From positions 356,132,591 to 356,196,590 of the forward strand of contig NC_073693.1 of assembly GCF_029784155.1 (NCBI RefSeq): 64,000 nucleotides of DNA, read 5' to 3'. A program made the position numbers and the translations under genes. The notes under the pieces were generated by a model. The model ran no database searches, was not told the origin of the DNA, and saw only the letters and a program-made list of their open reading frames with translations. Positions 1 through 12,215 of the stretch are shown piece by piece. This DNA comes from Uranotaenia lowii (taxonomy: Eukaryota > Arthropoda > Insecta > Diptera > Culicidae). Each line of letters opens with the position of its first letter. Position 1 is the stretch's first letter.

Positions 1-96
1 TTTTTGTCATTTTTGTCATTTTTGTCATTTTTGTCATTTTTGTCATTTTTGTCATTTTTGTCATTTTTGTCATTTTTGTCATTTTTGTCATTGTCA

Positions 97-770
97 CGAC
101 GGTGCAGAGTGACGCAACCCCCCAATAACAACAACCTTCTCACTTACCATCGATACTTGCTGTCAACTGACAGCGAAAAGTAACACCGGGTTTTTATGGA
201 TCACCTTGGTCCGTTCGAAAAGCGCGAAAACGACAAAAACAAACAACATCACGTTTCGTGTAGGGAAAGTTAATCGAATAGCTAGTGAGAGTAGAAGTGA
301 AGGTAAAATTAAAACTATTTAGCGCAAAAGTGGAACATTTAACATTAAATTACTTAATCTAGATTAGACTACCACGATTAGTACGGTCGATTGAAAACAT
401 TGCACGAACAAATTAAAAAGTGACTGTTAATTTAGCAGGTAACTTGAGTGCCAAAACGTACACTGAATCCTAACCTAATATGTACAATTTCTACAGTCAT
501 AAACAGTACGGATCGTTGCTACTTGCGAGGACAGGCACAGGTACAGTTGAAGGACACTAAACGTAAGTGGAAAACATTACTATAAACATAAAAACGAATG
601 TTTATGATACCCGAACACGAATGTACACACAAGTTAAAAATCACGTAGCCTAATTGGGGTTTCATTTGTCTTCCTCAAAGGGATTTAATAACACATCTAA
701 ATAGATAATAAAGATTGTTATCGAACCGGAATTTTACTTCTTCTGTCTGTCGTTCGCTTGCGCAACAGCC
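97..770. repeat. Non-satellite block of the higher-order repeat, copy A
   Basis: A 674-bp complex sequence sits between 9-bp arrays. It is repeated at 1540-2213 with a constant offset of 1443 bp. The only difference I found is T at 605 versus A at 2048. I recognise no gene in it; its longest open frames run into the satellite. The same junction (TTGTCACGACGG) joins array to block in both copies, showing block and array duplicated together. Confidence 0.95.
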
Positions 771-1539
771 ATTTTTGCCATTTTTGTCATTTTTGTCATT
801 TTTGTCGTTTTTGTCATTTTTGGCATTTTTGTCATTTTTGTCATTTTTGTCGTTTTTGTCATTTTTGGCATTTTTGTCATTTTTGTCATTTTTGGCATTT
901 TTGTCATTTTTGTCATTTTTGTCATTTTTGTCATTTTTGTCATTTTTGTCATTTTTGTCATTTTTGTCATTTTTGTCATTTTTGTCATTTTTGTCATTTT
1001 TGTCATTTTTGTCATTTTTGTCATTTTTGTCATTTTTGTCATTTTTGTCATTTTTTTCATTTTTGTCATTTTTGTCATTTTTGTCATTTTTGTCATTTTT
1101 GTCATTTTTGTCATTTTTGTCATTTTTGTCATTTTTGTCATTTTTGTCATTTTTGTCATTTTTGTCTTTTTTGTCATTTTTGTCATTTTTGTCATTTTTG
1201 TCATTTTTGTCATTTTTGTCATTTTTCTGTCATTTTTTTGTCATTTTTTTGTCACTTTTGTCATTTTTGTCATTTTTGTCATTTTTGTCATTTTTGTCAT
1301 TTTTGTCATTTTTGTCATTTTTGTCATTTTTGTCATTTTTGTCATTTTTGTCATTTTTGTCATTTTTGTCATTTTTGTCATTTTTGTCATTTTTGTCATT
1401 TTTGTCATTTTTGTCATTTTTGTCATTTTTGTCATTTTTGTCATTTTTGTCATTTTTGTCATTTTTGTCATTTTGGTCATTTTTGTCATTTTTGTCATTT
1501 TTGTCATTTTTGTCATTTTTGTCATTTTTGTCATTGTCA

Positions 1540-2213
1540 CGACGGTGCAGAGTGACGCAACCCCCCAATAACAACAACCTTCTCACTTACCATCGATACT
1601 TGCTGTCAACTGACAGCGAAAAGTAACACCGGGTTTTTATGGATCACCTTGGTCCGTTCGAAAAGCGCGAAAACGACAAAAACAAACAACATCACGTTTC
1701 GTGTAGGGAAAGTTAATCGAATAGCTAGTGAGAGTAGAAGTGAAGGTAAAATTAAAACTATTTAGCGCAAAAGTGGAACATTTAACATTAAATTACTTAA
1801 TCTAGATTAGACTACCACGATTAGTACGGTCGATTGAAAACATTGCACGAACAAATTAAAAAGTGACTGTTAATTTAGCAGGTAACTTGAGTGCCAAAAC
1901 GTACACTGAATCCTAACCTAATATGTACAATTTCTACAGTCATAAACAGTACGGATCGTTGCTACTTGCGAGGACAGGCACAGGTACAGTTGAAGGACAC
2001 TAAACGTAAGTGGAAAACATTACTATAAACATAAAAACGAATGTTTAAGATACCCGAACACGAATGTACACACAAGTTAAAAATCACGTAGCCTAATTGG
2101 GGTTTCATTTGTCTTCCTCAAAGGGATTTAATAACACATCTAAATAGATAATAAAGATTGTTATCGAACCGGAATTTTACTTCTTCTGTCTGTCGTTCGC
2201 TTGCGCAACAGCC
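1540..2213. repeat. Non-satellite block of the higher-order repeat, copy B
   Basis: Second copy of the 674-bp block, near-identical to 97-770. The array that follows it keeps the same order of variant 9-mers as the array after copy A but with different numbers of plain units. This fits unequal exchange or replication slippage within a conserved frame. Confidence 0.95.
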
Positions 2214-2939
2214 ATTTTTGTCATTTTTGTCATTTTTGTCGTTTTTGTCATTTTTGGCATTTTTGTCATTTTTGTCATTTTTGTCGTTTTTGTCATTTTT
2301 GGCATTTTTGTCATTTTTGTCATTTTTGTCATTTTTGGCATTTTTGTCATTTTTGTCATTTTTGTCATTTTTGTCATTTTTGTCATTTTTGTCATTTTTG
2401 TCATTTTTGTCATTTTTGTCATTTTTGTTATTTTTGTCATTTTTTTCATTTTTGTCATTTTTGTCATTTTTGTCATTTTTGTCATTTTTGTCATTTTTGT
2501 CATTTTTGTCATTTTTGTCTTTTTTGTCATTTTTGTCATTTTTGTCATTTTTGTCATTTTTGTCATTTTTCTGTCATTTTTTTGTCATTTTTGTCACTTT
2601 TGTCATTTTTGTCATTTTTGTCAATTTTGTCATTTTTGTCATTTTTGTCATTTTTGTCATTTTTGTCATTTTTGTCATTTTTGTCATTTTTGTCATTTTT
2701 GTCTTTTTTGTCATTTTTGTCATTTTTGTCATTTTTGTCATTTTTGTCATTTTTGTCATTTTTGTCATTTTTGTCATTTTTGTCATTTTTGTCATTTTTG
2801 TCATTTTTGTCATTTTTGTCATTTTTGTCATTTTTGTAATTTTTTTGTAATTTTTGTCATTTTTGTCATTTTTGTCATTTTTGTCATTTTTGTCATTTTT
2901 GTCATTTTTGTCATTTTTGTCATTTTTGTCATTTTTGTC

Positions 2940-3310
2940 GTTTTTGTCATTTTTGTTATTTTTTTTTTCGTTTGTGTCATTTTTGTCAAATTTGTCATTT
3001 TTGGCATTTTTGTCATTTTTGTCATTTTTGTCATTTTTGTCATTTTTGTCATTTTTGTCATTTTTCTGTCATTTTTTTTGTCATTTTTGTCATTTTTGTC
3101 ATTTTTGTCATTTTTGTCATTTTTGTCATTTTTGTCATTTTTGTCATTTTTGTCATTTTTCTGTCATTTTTTTGTCATTTTTGTCATTTTTGTCATTTTT
3201 GTCATTTTTGTCTTTTTTGTCATTTTTGTCATTTTTGTCATTTTTGTCGTTTTTGTCATTTTTGTTATTTTTTTTCGTTTGTGTCATTTTTGTCAAATTT
3301 GTCATTTTTG
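2940..3310. repeat. Local duplication inside array I (about 307-bp offset)
   Basis: A distinctive run of variants (GTCG, GTTATTTTTTTT, CGTTTGTGTC, GTCAAATTTG, GGCA) occurs near 2938-3005 and again near 3247-3313. Another variant run (AATTTGGTCATTTAAGTTA) occurs at about 3485 and 3754. These are smaller higher-order duplications nested in the array. Confidence 0.8.
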
Positions 3311-3828
3311 GCATTTTTGTCATTTTTGTCATTTTTGGCATTTTTGTCATTTTTGTCATTTTTGTCATTTTTGTCATTTTTGTCATTTTTGCCATTTTTG
3401 TCATTTTTGTCATTTTTGTTATTTTTGTCATTTTTGTCATTTTTGTCATTTTTTGTCATTTTTACCATTTTTGTCATTTTTGTCAATTTGGTCATTTAAG
3501 TTATTATTGTCATTATTGTCATTTTTGTCATTTTTGTCATTTTTGTCATTTTTGTCATTTTTGTCATTTTTACCATTTTTGTAATTTTTGTCATTTTCGT
3601 CTTTTTGTTTTTTTTATCATTTTTGTCATTTTTGTCATAATTGTCATTTTTGTCATTTTTGTCATTTTTGTCATTTTTGTCATTTTTGTCATTTTTGTCA
3701 TTTTTGTCATTTTTGTCATTTTTGTCATTTTTGTCTTTTTTGTCAATTGTATCAATTTGGTCATTTAAGTTATTATTGTCATTTTTCAATTTTGACAGCT
3801 TGGTCAATTTTTGTCATTTTTATCATTA

Positions 3829-4010
3829 TTATCAATTTTGTCAATTTCGTCAATTTTTTCAATTTTGTCAATTTTGTTAGTTTTGTCAATTTTGTCAATT
3901 TTGTCAATTTTGTCAATTTTGTCAATTTTGTCAATTTTGTCAATTTTGTCAATTTTGTCAATTTTGTCAATTTTGTCAATTTTCTCAATGATGACAATTT
4001 TGTCAATTAT
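3829..4010. repeat. Variant sub-array, unit AATTTTGTC
   Basis: About 18 units differ from the main unit by a T-to-A change. The same variant appears on the other strand in array II (about 20500-20660), also between the pure core and the decayed flank. Confidence 0.9.
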
Positions 4011-4450
4011 TTCATTTTTTTCATTTATCTCCCTTTTTTTATTTTTTGTCATTTTTGTCGTTTTTGTAATTTTTGTAATTTTTGTATTTTTTGTAATTTT
4101 TTAAATTTTTGTAATTTTTTTGTCATTTTTTGTATTTTCGTATTTTTGTTATTTTTTGTCATTTTTGTCATTTTTGTGATATATTTCATTTTTGTCATTT
4201 TTGTTATTTTTTTCATTTTAGTAATTTTTGTAATTTTTGTATTTTTTGTAATTTTTGTTATTTTTGTGATTTTTGTCATTTTTGTCATTTCTGTCATTTT
4301 TGTCATTTTTGTCACTTTTGTCATTTTTGTCATTTTTGACATTTTTGACATTTTTGTCATTTTTGTCATTTTGGTCATTTTGGTCATTTTGGTCATTTTT
4401 GTCATTTTTGCCATTTTTGTCATTTTTGTCATATTTACCATTTTTGTCTT

Positions 4451-4640
4451 TTATCAAATTGTGACAAAAGTGACACAAAATTGACATAAAAATGACACAA
4501 AAATGACTCAAAAATGTCACAACAAAGGATACAATATAGAGACAATACTGATACAAAATTGACACATAAATGATACAAAATCGGCACAAAAATGATTCAA
4601 AATTGACACAAAAATGACACAAATATGAAATAAATATCAA
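4451..4640. repeat. Decayed satellite flank, AAAATGACAC-like units in opposite orientation
   Basis: At about 4450 the orientation flips: the plus strand now reads degenerate ATGACACAAAA-like 11-12-bp units instead of TTTTTGTCA. Units are too diverged to count cleanly. Confidence 0.8.
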
Positions 4641-6727
4641 ACTGAAAATTAAATTACACAACATTTCTAGAACCGAAAACAATCTAATAAAATACAAATC
4701 AAAAGTTATGAATTTTTGTTGTGTAAATTGTGTTTAAATCGACACCAATTGCTGTAAATTAAGCTATGAGAAATTTCAGAAAAGACACAAATGATATTCT
4801 GTCTTTAAAAAATAGAGGAAAACTTCAATGGAAAAAACACCATTTGTTGAGCGAAACATTTTTATGGTCTTTTTTATGTATTTTGAACACATGCATGATG
4901 TTATTGCATTTCAGAAAATTTCAATATCAATTTTCTGCTCAGTAAAATTGAAATTCCAAGAAACATCTACATTTCACACGCCAAACGCAAATAAACCGCC
5001 CCCAGCCAGGAGGATGATGATTCTTCCAGCAGTCAGCCGTGGCAGTTAATTTAAACACATACTCCCGACAAATAGTCATTAAATTCAAACGGAAAGTCCT
5101 GGCCTGGCCCCGAGGCCAACAAGGAGTAACGTTAAGGCCCGGCTTCTGAGAAAGGTTTAATTCCAAAATAATTGTTTCCATTTGCTTCATAATTTACTCG
5201 TTTATCTCGCTGACTTTCCCCCCGGTTCCGGGACCCTGAAACCCTTCCTCTGGGATTCTTAACGAATCGGAAGGAAAGCAAGACCTAGTCGAAGGTTTAC
5301 TCACTCCGTGCGAGTCTGGCTGGTGTGGAGGTGAATCCTTTAATGTGTCGTGATTAATTAACTCAACGTTCGTCCTCAGCGTCGCCGTCTTCTTCTACTA
5401 CTTTTTCTGTTTACCTATTCGTTTCGTCGCTCCAGGAATATTCCCACTGATGCTGGCTGGCTGGAGTCTTCTGCCCTTATTTCGATCCTGGCTGGGCCGC
5501 GTGCCCGAAGGAAGTTGATACAAATAACCAAACCTTCTCAGTCTGTGACTGGCTTACGAACGACAAAACAATCTTGCTGTCATAAATCAACTTGCATTAG
5601 GCAACGAAACGCAGCCAGTGGGATGGAACAGGACTTGCCGATATATATTTACGTGAAGATACAGTTTCAATCCGGCGATCTTAGGGTGGTATATAGATTG
5701 ATAAATATTTGCTGGAAGCTGATTTGAAACTATTGAATTTGGTTCGTTCTTTTTTCTAAAAGTTGAACATGGTGATCCTGCCAGATTTATGGCACCTAAA
5801 AATTTAAATTTAATATCTAATCTTCCGCAAAATTTTCAAATTCGAGTTATTAGCCTATCGAACCCATTCGACGTCGAAACTTGCTTAAATATTTATGACC
5901 CGGCCGACGACGCGTCGTCGTCGTCTTCTCTTCTCGGCAAATAGATTGGGTTGACTGATTTCGCATTTTCCTCCCCAAGTTCATTTTGCCCTCTTTTCCC
6001 CCAAACTCAATCTTCCAATAATTTCGATTGCGAACTTGTTGTTTGAGCTTTGCCGAAATTGCTGCTGCTGCTTCTGCTTGTTGTTTGTTTGTGTTGTGTT
6101 GAACTTTTCCGAACTAATTGGTGGAGTTTTTCCGCCATTCGAAGAAGGAAGATGAGTAAGTTTTTGGGGGAAAGGGACGCTGTTATTTGATGGCAGTTTA
6201 TTCTAGAACTAAGCTCGTTGATTTATGCTTGGGTGAGTGCGAGGGAGGTGTGTATTTCATTAATTATTCGATCTGACACAACGCGGAATTTGGTTAGTTT
6301 GATTAACTACGGCAATTTGCTGACATCGGGATCAGAAAGGAGGTTTGACATTAAAACGGAACGATTCAACGTCGAGCTTACAGCTCCTAGAATTCAGAAT
6401 AGATAATTTTGGTATAATTGAGGTGACTTCCGGATGGTCCAAATATATTGAATTTTTATGGAAATTTATCAGCTATAGCATCGCTATTAGTTTTTACTCT
6501 TAAAATTTGGTCAAAAATAATATGTGGTGAAAGTTTCAAACATAGATTCTTAATTATATTCGTGGTGGTTTTGCAGCATAATATTGTATTTCTGAGGATT
6601 TTTTTTCTATATTTTTATGATTTTTTCTTCTTCCGCTGGTGCTAAGTTTATTGCCACTTTCGTGATAACTCTTTGCAGCTTCAGGAAAATGTTAGCAAAT
6701 CGCAAGAATACCAGATATTTTTATTTA
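4641..6727. other. No recognised gene; single-copy-looking DNA
   Basis: Between the satellite and the ITmD37E element I see no convincing coding exon. 5000-6150 is less AT-rich than its surroundings. At 6151 an ATG is followed at once by a good splice-donor match (ATGA|GTAAGT); this could be the first coding exon end of an unseen gene but is unsupported by anything else. Short open frames here have no recognisable domains. Confidence 0.5.
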
Positions 6728-8029
6728 AAGCATGGATCACTACAAATCTGGATGCGTTAAAACGGGTCTATCTCGGTGCTATGTAAACGAAAAAAAAGTT
6801 TTATAATCAAAATGTAGGGTTTTTATTGCACTTCAAAGGGAAAATAAGAAAAAAAATATTTCGATGTTTTTTTGATAAAATTTTGAACTTTTCGTCTAGA
6901 ACCACTCAATAAGGTTTGGACACCCTATTTACTGTCCTCAGCGCCCTTTTTTCCACAATCTCTTCATCTCTGTTGCTTCCTGAGTCGTCCTACCATTCTT
7001 CTTCATCTTCTGCTTGACAATTGCCCAAAATTTTTCGATAGGGCGGAATTGAGGGCAGTTGAGTGGGTTGATGTCCTTTTCAACAAATTCCACCCGTTGG
7101 CCGAATACCACTGTAGTACCTCCTAGCTGTAGTGGCAGCATGCCAAATCTGGCGAAAAATGTACTGGTCTTTTGTGAGATCTATTGTACAAAAAAAAACA
7201 TTTTTTAAGGCATTCCTCCTTGTACATTTCGGAGTCCATGGTCTTGTTTTTCACAAAAACCGGGGTTTTTCGTCCGCAGCTGCAAATACCTTGCCAGATC
7301 AAACACTTTCTTGCCAACTTATCGGCAAAAACGAATTTGAACTTGGCGGGGACATCACCCCGACCAGTGCAGTGCACCACTGCAGTGGCTTTATAAAATT
7401 TTTGGCCAGGAAGCTGCCCAAAATCCATCTTCACGTACGTTTCGTCATCCATGAGGATGCATCCGTCGTACTTCGTTGGAATCTTGTTGTTTAACTTCCG
7501 GGCACGTCCTTTGGCTACTAAATGGTCCGGTTTGGTTGCTTACTGGCCCGATAGGATCGTATTCCTTCGGACTGACTAATCCTTCTGACGGTGTACAAGT
7601 CGACGTTGAATTTCTTGGCGATGTCGTAGTCCGACTACCCTGTGTTTGCCTTGATCGTTCAGCACCTTCAAATGCAGTTTCTGATTCTCAGGTCCACTAT
7701 AACGCTTGGTATGAACCTGCCGATAGATAGTATGCATCTCACGAAAACGTTTGAGAACGCTGCACACGGTTGATTTGAGCATTTTTAACGATTTCGCGAT
7801 TTTTTAACCCGACCACGTCGGTTTTTAACGTGACTGTCCAAAATTTATTTTCGTCTCGCGGCTTCCATCACGCGTAACTTTTTTGGAACAAAACGAATCG
7901 TAATGAAATTTTCAGCACTGATAGAGGAAACATTTCCGAACAAAGTACTGTCAAAACATTCCAGATCCAACAACTAGGAGCGCAATGGTATAATAAACAG
8001 TGCGTCCAGATTCATGGTGATCCATGCTT
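6728..8029 (-). mobile_element. ITmD37E-type (Tc1/mariner superfamily) transposon, decayed
   Basis: Ends are inverted repeats: AAGCATGGATCAC at 6728 and its complement ending at 8029, each abutting TA (6726-6727 and 8030-8031), the usual target duplication of this superfamily. Length is 1302 bp, normal for the group. The interior encodes a broken transposase on the minus strand. A second copy of the same terminal repeat begins at 63966. Confidence 0.9.
6938..7785 (-). pseudogene. Transposase relic, ITmD37E type, frameshifted
   Basis: Minus-strand translation shows three pieces in different frames. 7785-7576 gives an N-terminal DNA-binding part (SVLKRFRE, SGPENQKLHLKVLND). 7452-7123 carries the first catalytic Asp (MDDETYVKMDF), the FVFADK and LIWQGICSCG blocks, and the second Asp in PDLACCHYS. 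7141-6938 carries the third acidic residue in CPQFRPIEKFWAIVKQ. Spacing between the last two acidic residues is about 37-38 across the frameshift, which fits D37E better than D34D or D34E. At least two frameshifts make it inactive. Confidence 0.88.
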
Positions 8030-8372
8030 TACAAATGGTTTATTATGGAACTTTTCATGTTTTGGTTTTTTTTAAATCCCAGAAAAACAAAAACAAAAAC
8101 ATGAACTCCAAAATTTAAGTAACCTCATACAATTTTATATTATAAGCACTCGCAATCACTTATTTTCCCTTTGTGAAAAATGTTCAGTTGAAATTTCCTA
8201 AATCGTATTCGAATTAATCAACCAATTCAAAAAAAATTTTAAAACTTTGATGCGAAACAACAAAGTTTTATTTTTTTTTTTATTGAAAAAAGCACCTCAA
8301 TCTAATCCTATCGATTTGAATAGAAAATAATAACACAATGTATCTGAATATTGATGTCTCATGCATTCCAGA

Positions 8373-8716
8373 TTGCCTAGTTTTATCTGGGCTAGACCGG
8401 ATTTTCAAATAAATAATTGGTTAATGCCCGGAGGAAAAAGACCCAGTTTTCTCCCGGATTGTTTAATTTTTTAACGAAATTCAAAATTTTCAACTTTTTT
8501 TTAGCAAAATAAATTCGCATATGTAAATTTTTTTAAATTTTGAGAAGATTTGAACGCCGCTGATGTGCCTTAGGTAAAATTTCGTGTGTTTATTTTTCAA
8601 CTTTTCTCTTGGCTTTTTATGGATAATACCTGGGCTTTAGATGGATTTGCCCGGGTTTTGAGTATAAAAATTAGAAACCCAATGCCCGATTTGCCCGGCC
8701 GGGATACGGCTTTTTG
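8373..8716. repeat. CCGGGCA-rich dispersed repeat, copy 1
   Basis: The stretch contains repeated CCCGG/CCGGGC motifs spaced by AT-rich DNA. It resembles 45770-46112 and 57388-57872. Boundaries here are not clear. Confidence 0.5.
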
Positions 8717-9369
8717 TAGTATTTTAAGACATACGTACACACATATATCTTATAATTCTTTTTTGAAAATTTTGTTGCACATCAAACTAGCATTTTATTG
8801 AAATTCATTGCAGCTTGGAGTGCTCTTGGATAATTTTTGTGTTGGATTTTTCTGGGTTTGTTTAAAAAAAATTGTCATTTTCAGTTCTCAGTGGTAATAG
8901 CCGTGGGAAGAGGGGAGGGAGGGTTTGGTGGTAAATAACCCCCCCCCCCTCCCTTCATGAGGGTTCAGAAAAAGCAAACGAGGTATTCTAAACAACACAC
9001 AAAATTTAAGATTCCCAATGAAATTTGAATGATTGAGCAAGGTTATTCAAGAGTAATAAACTTCATTCAAACCGTATGACAAAACCCCGAAAACTAATCC
9101 TAGGTTCAGAATTCTGCTACAGTTTTTCCAAAAAAAATTCACAATTAAAGAAGATCTGTTCGGAATTCTAAATTTTGAATAAGATATTTTTACATGTTTC
9201 GGAAGTTTTTGTTCCATATTTTCAAAATCAAAATTGTCTTTCTGTTTTCATTTTTCGAAGTATCTATCCTGTTTGGGATTCTTGATTCTCAGTTCAAACT
9301 ATCATAAGAAAAAAAAACTATGAAATAATGTTCTGCGAACCTGATTCAAATATGGTTTTGCATTTCTTT

Positions 9370-9737
9370 TTTTTCGGGGTTTCTTTTGTTGATTTTGTTC
9401 GGTGATGTTTTTAACAAAAATTCGCTAGTTTTACGTTTCGGTCTACTTTATTCGACCATCTTCAGAAACTATATTTATTACAAATAAATGTTGAAAGAGA
9501 AAAAAAAATTTTTTTGAATTACAATTTTAAAAGTCTAATTAAAATAATTTTAAAACACAAATTGGGAAACACTCACAAAAAGCAATTTTTCCGCCTGCTT
9601 TTTTTTTCTCTTTCAACATTTATTTGTAATAAATATAGTTTCTGAAGATGGTCGAATAAAGTAGACCGAAACGTAAAACTACCGAATTTTTGTTAAAAAC
9701 ATCACCGAACAAAATCAACAAAAGAAACCCCGAAAAA
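9370..9737. mobile_element. Fold-back element with 137-139-bp inverted arms
   Basis: Left arm 9370-9508 is the reverse complement, nearly perfectly, of right arm 9601-9737, around a 92-bp loop. The 12-mer GTTTTGCATTTC lies on both sides (9355-9366 and 9776-9787), like a target duplication. No coding capacity is seen. Confidence 0.85.
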
Positions 9738-10314
9738 TTACATCCAGCGGTGATTTAAATGGTCGTGAACAAAATGTTTTGCATTTCGTACAAAAAACAA
9801 AGAAAAAGCTAAAATTCATTTTCAATATTCAGATAACAGTTTTCCGAACATGAAAAACAAAGGCTAACGTTTGAAAAAAAAACATTAGAAACCATCCTGA
9901 CTCTTTGTTCATCATTCAAATACGAAATTCTCAAACTCAATCCTCATGAGTAATATCAACTTAATAGAGCTTCTTACTGGCGATCCAGTATTAAAAACTC
10001 AGAATCAGATTTATTATTCGAAATAGGTTTTTTAATTTCGATTTACAAGTCAAATAAAAAATAAAAACTTGATACAACAAATTCGGATTCAAAACCCAAA
10101 CAAAAGATTTTAATTTACAGATTTATGATTGAAGGCCCTAAAACAAATTTCACTTCTTGACTCTTGAAATCGTTATTTGCAAATTCTGACCTGCAATTTA
10201 GATGCAGAAAAAGTTTTTTTTTGTAGATTTAGAAACCGTATTAAAATTCGCAAACAGAATCAAAATTGAAATTTGTATTTAAGTTCAAAATCCAGATTCA
10301 GAATTATTGTTCTT

Positions 10315-10840
10315 GTAAATTTATTTTTCGGCATATCGGTGAAAAGTAGTTTTGAAATTGATAAAGATGGATAGAGAAGTGAGAAGAAAATCTACAGAGG
10401 TTGAAAAGAGCGAAAGAGCATTTTTGCGAGGAAACTTATTAACGTACACCATACTTTACCCTGCAACATTTCATTATTTAGGAGAAGTAGTACCGGGATA
10501 GAGGTGGCACTTCCTTAACCTATACAATGAAATCTGGTTGGTCCGAAGTCTACATGTGGTGAACACGTATAGCCCGTCCGGAGTATACGTGTTCACCACA
10601 TGTAGACTTCGGACCAACCAGATTTCATTGTATAGGTTAAGGTAGTGCCACCTCTATCCCGGTACTACTTCTCCTAAATAATGAAATGTTGCAGGGTAAA
10701 GTATGGTGTACGTTAATAAGTTTCCTCGCAAAAATGCTCTTTCGCTTTTTTCAACATCTGTAGATTTTCTTCTCACTTCTCTATCCATCTTTATCAATTT
10801 CAAAACTACTTTTCACCGATATGCCGAAAAATAAATTTAC
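10315..10840. mobile_element. 526-bp near-perfect palindrome (fold-back element)
   Basis: Arms 10315-10571 and 10584-10840 are reverse complements with about three mismatches, separated by a 12-bp spacer. The 13-mer AGAATTATTGTTC flanks the insertion at 10300-10312 and 10872-10884. Shared blocks (GAGAAGAAAATCT, GAAAAGAGCG, AGAAGTAGTACC) identify a diverged relative at 36174-36644. Confidence 0.92.
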
Positions 10841-11182
10841 AAAATTAATTAACGGTGGTTAACTTATCTTAAGAATTATTGTTCAAAATTCAGATTCAGA
10901 CCCAGCTCAGAAATGAGTTAAGTTTTAAATATATCAAGATTCATATTTCGTTAGGGAATTAAAACAGCAGAAAACCGTAGACTTATTGTATTGATTGTCG
11001 GGTAAATCAAATTCAAAATTTCGAAGTTTTAATCACAGTCAGTTTGTGCTCGCAATTCAGCTGAAAATCACAAATGTATTTGAGTTTATTTGCAAGTTTT
11101 GTTAAAAGAAAAAACCGACTTTTATTTTTCTAAAATTAACCACAAAATTTTATTCATTTAATTGATTTTTAATAAACAGTAA

Positions 11183-12215
11183 CTTACTTACTTACTTAAT
11201 GATCCCGCGCCGATCCTCCGGTGCATAGGGCCGTGGTAAAAGACCTCCACTGTTGACGATCCGGAGCCAGCGTCTTCACCTGGTCCCAGTCAAGATTCTC
11301 GTTGACAGTTCGGATTTCAGTGGCTAGGCTTCGCCGCCACGAATTTCTGGGTCTGCCTCTTCTTCGATGACCTTCTGGATTCCAATCTAGCGCCTCTCTG
11401 CAAATCTCGTTTTCATCTCTTCGCAGCGTGTGCCCAATCCATCTCCACTTACGTTCCCGAATCTCGATTTCTAGCGCCTTTTGATGACACCGGCGATGTA
11501 GTTCCTTATTCGAGATCCAGTTGCCAGGCCACCAAGCGCGGATGATGTTCCGCAGGCAGCGGTTTACAAATACTTGCAGTTTTCGCGTCGTCACCGCATA
11601 TGTGCACCAAGTTTTACACCCGTACAGCAATACGGATTTGACGTTTGAGTTGAAGATTCGGATTTTTGTTCGTAGAGAGATCTGGCGTGACCGCCAGATG
11701 TTTCAGAGTCTCGCGAACGCAAATCGGGCCTTTCTGATCCGTGTTTCGATGTCTTTTCTGGTACCACCATCAGGCGTAATCTGGCTACCAAGATACTGGA
11801 AGCACTCCATTTTTCAACTTGTTGCCCAGCTACCATGAAACTGGAGGGATTTCCTGTGTTGATCTCCATCGACTTGGTCTTTCCGACATTGACTTTGAGA
11901 CCTGCTGCCTTGGAACTTTCGGTGAGGTCGTCGAGTTTGCTCTGCATATCTGGTTGTGTTTGGGCGAGCAAAACAATATCGTCAGCCAGGTCAAGGTCGT
12001 TCAGTTGCTCCATTGTTGAAGGATTCCACGGCAATCCTCGGTTCGGTGCACAGTCAATCGATCCAATCAGAATCTCATCCATTACGATTAGAAAAAGTAG
12101 CGGTGATAGAATACATCCTTGTCTCACTCCAGCAGTTACCGGGATTGGTTCGGACAAGACACCATCGTGCAAGACCTTGCACGAAAATACCTCGTATTGT
12201 GCTTCGATGAACAGT
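11183..12215 (-). mobile_element. 5'-truncated non-LTR retrotransposon, RTE/RTEX-like
   Basis: The minus strand encodes the second half of a reverse transcriptase and its C-terminal region. The 3' end is a short tetranucleotide tail (TAAG repeated, plus strand CTTA at 11183-11197) rather than poly(A), as is common in RTE-related elements. The 5' end stops near 12215 beside a short CAGTAA-rich stretch, so most of the element is missing. Confidence 0.85.

Larger units (their letters stand above)
1..4450. repeat. Satellite array I, 9-bp unit TTTTTGTCA (plus-strand orientation)
   Basis: The stretch is built of a 9-bp unit, TTTTTGTCA, interrupted by two copies of a 674-bp non-satellite block. Because the unit is a multiple of three, five of the six frames stay open and give fake proteins (FLS, FCH and FVI repeats on one strand, MTK and NDK on the other); none is a gene. 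Unit variants (GTCG, GGCA, TTCAT, GTCT, CTGTCATTTTTTT) occur in a fixed order after each block. From about 3830 the dominant unit changes to AATTTTGTC, and from 4011 the array decays. The window starts inside the array, so its left end is not seen. Confidence 0.97.
8905..11160. repeat. AT-rich dispersed repeat with G-run/C-run hairpin, copy 1 (interrupted)
   Basis: It starts with a G-rich then C-rich hairpin (GGGAGGGAGGG ... CCCCCCCCCCCTCCC near 8916-8954) and continues with phrases shared with 33220-34960 and 61895-62810, such as TTCAAGAGTAA followed by CCTCGAAA-like text. Similarity to 34370-34500 resumes at about 10885-10990. Two fold-back elements (9367-9775 and 10313-10871) therefore sit inside it. 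No coding is seen. Confidence 0.65.

Noticed and set aside
1..4450. CRISPR-like array
   Set aside because: Units are 9 bp, directly adjacent, with no spacers, and the window is clearly eukaryotic.
10315..10840. The palindrome as an assembly or cloning artefact
   Set aside because: Arms differ at several bases, a 13-bp direct repeat flanks the insert, and a diverged relative exists at 36174-36644. Reads across the centre would still be worth seeing.
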